From JAVBOP01 sp031550405 (GTDB taxonomy: Bacteria; Bacteroidota; Ignavibacteria; Kapaibacteriales; UBA2268), in NCBI GenBank assembly GCA_031550405.1, contig JAVBOP010000214.1:1-15488 (forward strand): 15,488 nt of DNA, written 5' to 3'. The notes below the pieces were generated by a model. It worked only from the letters and a program-made list of their open reading frames with translations, did not search any database and was not told the DNA's origin. The translations under genes and the position numbers were made by a program. This document shows positions 13,972-15,488 of the stretch, piece by piece; the first letter of the stretch is position 1; each line of letters starts with the position of its first letter.

Positions 13972-15138
13972 TCAGTGCTCTATCTTGTGCCTTTCGTATA
14001 CGGGTTTGGAAATGAAGTGATAGTATGGCACAGAGATAAGGCTGAAAACGGCACTAAGCAGAAATGCTGCATACAGTCCGGCCCTTGATGCCATGAAGCC
14101 GCCCACAAGCATGCCAATACCCATGCCGACGTCGAACGATGTTAAGTAGGTGGAGCTTGCCGTACCGCGCTGGTTATGGTGCGCCATATTGACGAACAGC
14201 GTGTTGAAGGCTGGTATCATCGTGCCAAAACTCACTCCGCACAGTAGCGACATGCTGTAGAACATTGCGACGTTATGCACAAGCGAAAATATCACTAAAG
14301 CCAGTGTTAGAGCCGCTATTGAGAACACGGCAATGCGGTGCATATAGCCTCTATCTACGAACCTGCCGGATATTATGCGGGATATTCCTATGCCTAATGC
14401 CATGAAAATAAATAAGATACCTGCATTATCAATCCCAATTTCTTTGCCGTATAATACTCCATAAGATACTATCATACCATAGGACACAGAGCACAGGATG
14501 AGATTGAGGCTTACGGGCAGCGCTTTTACGAGTATGAAGCGATCTAATGATATTGGTTTTTTTTCGACAGGCGGATGCGGCTTAGTTTTTATAAATAATG
14601 CAGTTAGCAGCGACAGGACGCCTGCTGTTATGCTGCTGATAATGAGTGTGGTGTAGCCAAATTCGTTGTATATTGTTATTGCTATCCATGGCGCAACAGC
14701 CATAGATAGATTATTGCTAAGTCCATATAAACCAACACCTTGACCGCGCTTTGATGAAGGTATTATATCTATGGAAATTGTGCTGCCGGATACCGTTGTA
14801 ATACCCCATGTTATGCCGTGTATAAATCGCAACACCATGAAAGCAATAATAGTTATGGCAAATATATATCCGCCAAATGTGAGCGTGAACAATGACAAGC
14901 CCAGCATAAATAATGGTTTGCGAGGAAACTTATCCACCAAATACCCCGAAAACGAGCGAGCCAGCAGCATTGCCAAAGTGTATGTTGCCAGCACGACGCC
15001 CACACTAGCTTCCGATAAGCCTTGCGTTGCGGTCAAATATAGCGGCAGGGTCGGCATTAGCAGATAGAAAGCGCCCGACATCAAGAAATTGGTTATGAAA
15101 ATCAATATAAAATCTCGTGTCCAAAGTTTATCTTGCAT
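13972..15138 (-). CDS. MFS transporter, 12 membrane helices
   Basis: A secondary transporter of the major facilitator superfamily in the inner membrane; the substrate is unknown, drug or sugar efflux being common for this type. With the start at 15138 it has 388 residues. The N-terminal motif MQDKLWTRDFILIFITNF is followed by an MFS motif A version (SGYLVDKFPRK) after helix 2, and an echo in the second half (SGRFVDRGYMHR). A cytoplasmic loop with PHPPVEKKP lies between the halves. An upstream in-frame ATG at 15168 would add ten residues. I prefer 15138 because a -7 box lies only 5 bases before 15168 and because related proteins begin near KLWT. The stop is TGA at 13972. Confidence 0.9.
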   Translation of the reverse strand: MQDKLWTRDFILIFITNFLMSGAFYLLMPTLPLYLTATQGLSEASVGVVLATYTLAMLLARSFSGYLVDKFPRKPLFMLGLSLFTLTFGGYIFAITIIAFMVLRFIHGITWGITTVSGSTISIDIIPSSKRGQGVGLYGLSNNLSMAVAPWIAITIYNEFGYTTLIISSITAGVLSLLTALFIKTKPHPPVEKKPISLDRFILVKALPVSLNLILCSVSYGMIVSYGVLYGKEIGIDNAGILFIFMALGIGISRIISGRFVDRGYMHRIAVFSIAALTLALVIFSLVHNVAMFYSMSLLCGVSFGTMIPAFNTLFVNMAHHNQRGTASSTYLTSFDVGMGIGMLVGGFMASRAGLYAAFLLSAVFSLISVPYYHFISKPVYERHKIEH

Positions 15139-15173
15139 TACACAGCTATTGGTATTAATAATAAACAAAGCTA

Positions 15174-15181
15174 CAAAAATA
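15174..15181 (-). promoter_or_regulatory. Candidate -7 box for the MFS gene
   Basis: TATTTTTG on the minus strand, exact to TAnnTTTG, 35 bases before the preferred ATG at 15138. The upstream TTTG is not well formed. An AT-only dyad lies 34 bases further upstream. Confidence 0.45.
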
Positions 15182-15215
15182 CCTAATAATTGCGATTTAT
15201 TCCTAACACAACTTC

Positions 15216-15239
15216 ATTTATGAATATTTTTTCATAAAT
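15216..15239. repeat. AT-only intergenic dyad, copy 4, upstream of the MFS gene
   Basis: ATTTATGAA-TATTTT-TTCATAAAT, a perfect 9-bp inverted repeat with a 6-base A/T spacer. It stands upstream of the MFS promoter box on one side and upstream of the last gene's promoter on the other, a natural place for an operator. Confidence 0.6.
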
Positions 15240-15282
15240 TCTTTTTGCCTTTGAGGGATTTCAAAAAAAATAAAAAGAACTG

Positions 15283-15315
15283 TTTGCACACATAGATCAT
15301 TATGGTATAGTTTTG
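15283..15315 (+). promoter_or_regulatory. Candidate promoter for the last gene
   Basis: TTTG (15283-15286), 21 bases, then TAGTTTTG (15308-15315), exact to TAnnTTTG. It would give a leader of about 120 bases, containing a small stem GTAACC (15340-15345) / GGTTAC (15359-15364) around an A-run. Confidence 0.45.
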
Positions 15316-15438
15316 CGTTTAAGGAATGGCAATATCGCCGTAACCATCAAAAAAAAACGGTTACAAAGAATTGACAGAAGAGATAACATTATGCGTTACA
15401 AATTTGCAAATCTTTTAATTTAAATAACGGAGGTCTTA

Positions 15439-15488
15439 ATGAGACAAAACAAAACGCTTATAAGCGTAATTCTAATTTCACTCGGCTT
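15439..15488 (+). CDS. Start of an unidentified gene, cut by the window end
   Basis: GGAGG at 15429-15433 is 5 bases before an ATG, the best Shine-Dalgarno in the window. The 16 visible codons read MRQNKTLISVILISLG, a positively charged start followed by a hydrophobic run. This looks like a signal peptide or first membrane helix. Nothing more can be said about function. Confidence 0.65.
   Translation, partial: MRQNKTLISVILISLG

Noticed and set aside
15340..15364. Riboswitch in the leader of the last gene
   Set aside because: A single 6-bp stem around an A-run shows no known riboswitch fold.

Overview
The window is AT-rich bacterial chromosome with compact, mostly chromosomal housekeeping genes. 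Several start sites are preceded by boxes of the form TAnnTTTG with a TTG or TTTG about 20 bases upstream (clearest before tRNA-Gln and the DUF454 gene), which is the housekeeping promoter pattern known from Bacteroidota. Only a few genes show a Shine-Dalgarno. Together with flagellar P- and L-ring genes and Kdo-type lipopolysaccharide genes, this suggests a flagellated, Gram-negative member of the Bacteroidota/Chlorobi (FCB) group such as Ignavibacteria or Kapabacteria. The lineage is an inference.

Layout. 1-3712: the flagellar genes flgA-flgH-flgI on the minus strand. flgA and flgH overlap by 4 bases, but flgI stands between two repeat-filled intervals (about 61-542 and 1720-2336). These follow a 22-base lattice of AT-rich units. 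Longer cassettes (44, 43, 65 and 131 bases) sit in the same phase, and the lattice touches the start and stop codons of flgI and reaches the stop of flgH. 3931-6957: a plus-strand run rmlA, a pyrD-like dihydroorotate dehydrogenase, kdsC and a YtxH-family gene, closed by a hairpin terminator. 7027-8532: a membrane coiled-coil (DUF948/YtxG-like) gene and a proline dehydrogenase. 8612-10299 (minus): tRNA-Gln(UUG), prs and rplY as a likely single transcript from a well-formed promoter, ended by a terminator at 8557-8585. 10650-11780: a DUF454 membrane protein and a convergent HAD hydrolase. 11993-13882: kdsA and rsgA on the plus strand. 13972-15138 (minus): an MFS transporter. 15439 to the end: the first 16 codons of an unidentified gene with a good Shine-Dalgarno and a long leader.

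How the genes relate. flgA/H/I build the rod bushings of an outer-membrane-spanning flagellum. kdsA and kdsC supply two steps of Kdo synthesis for lipopolysaccharide, and rmlA supplies dTDP-glucose for surface sugars. prs makes PRPP, while rplY and rsgA serve the ribosome. The items most worth a second look are the phase-locked 22-base lattice around flgI and a set of four intergenic AT-only dyads (TTATGAA-N6-TTCATAA) that resemble ArgR boxes.
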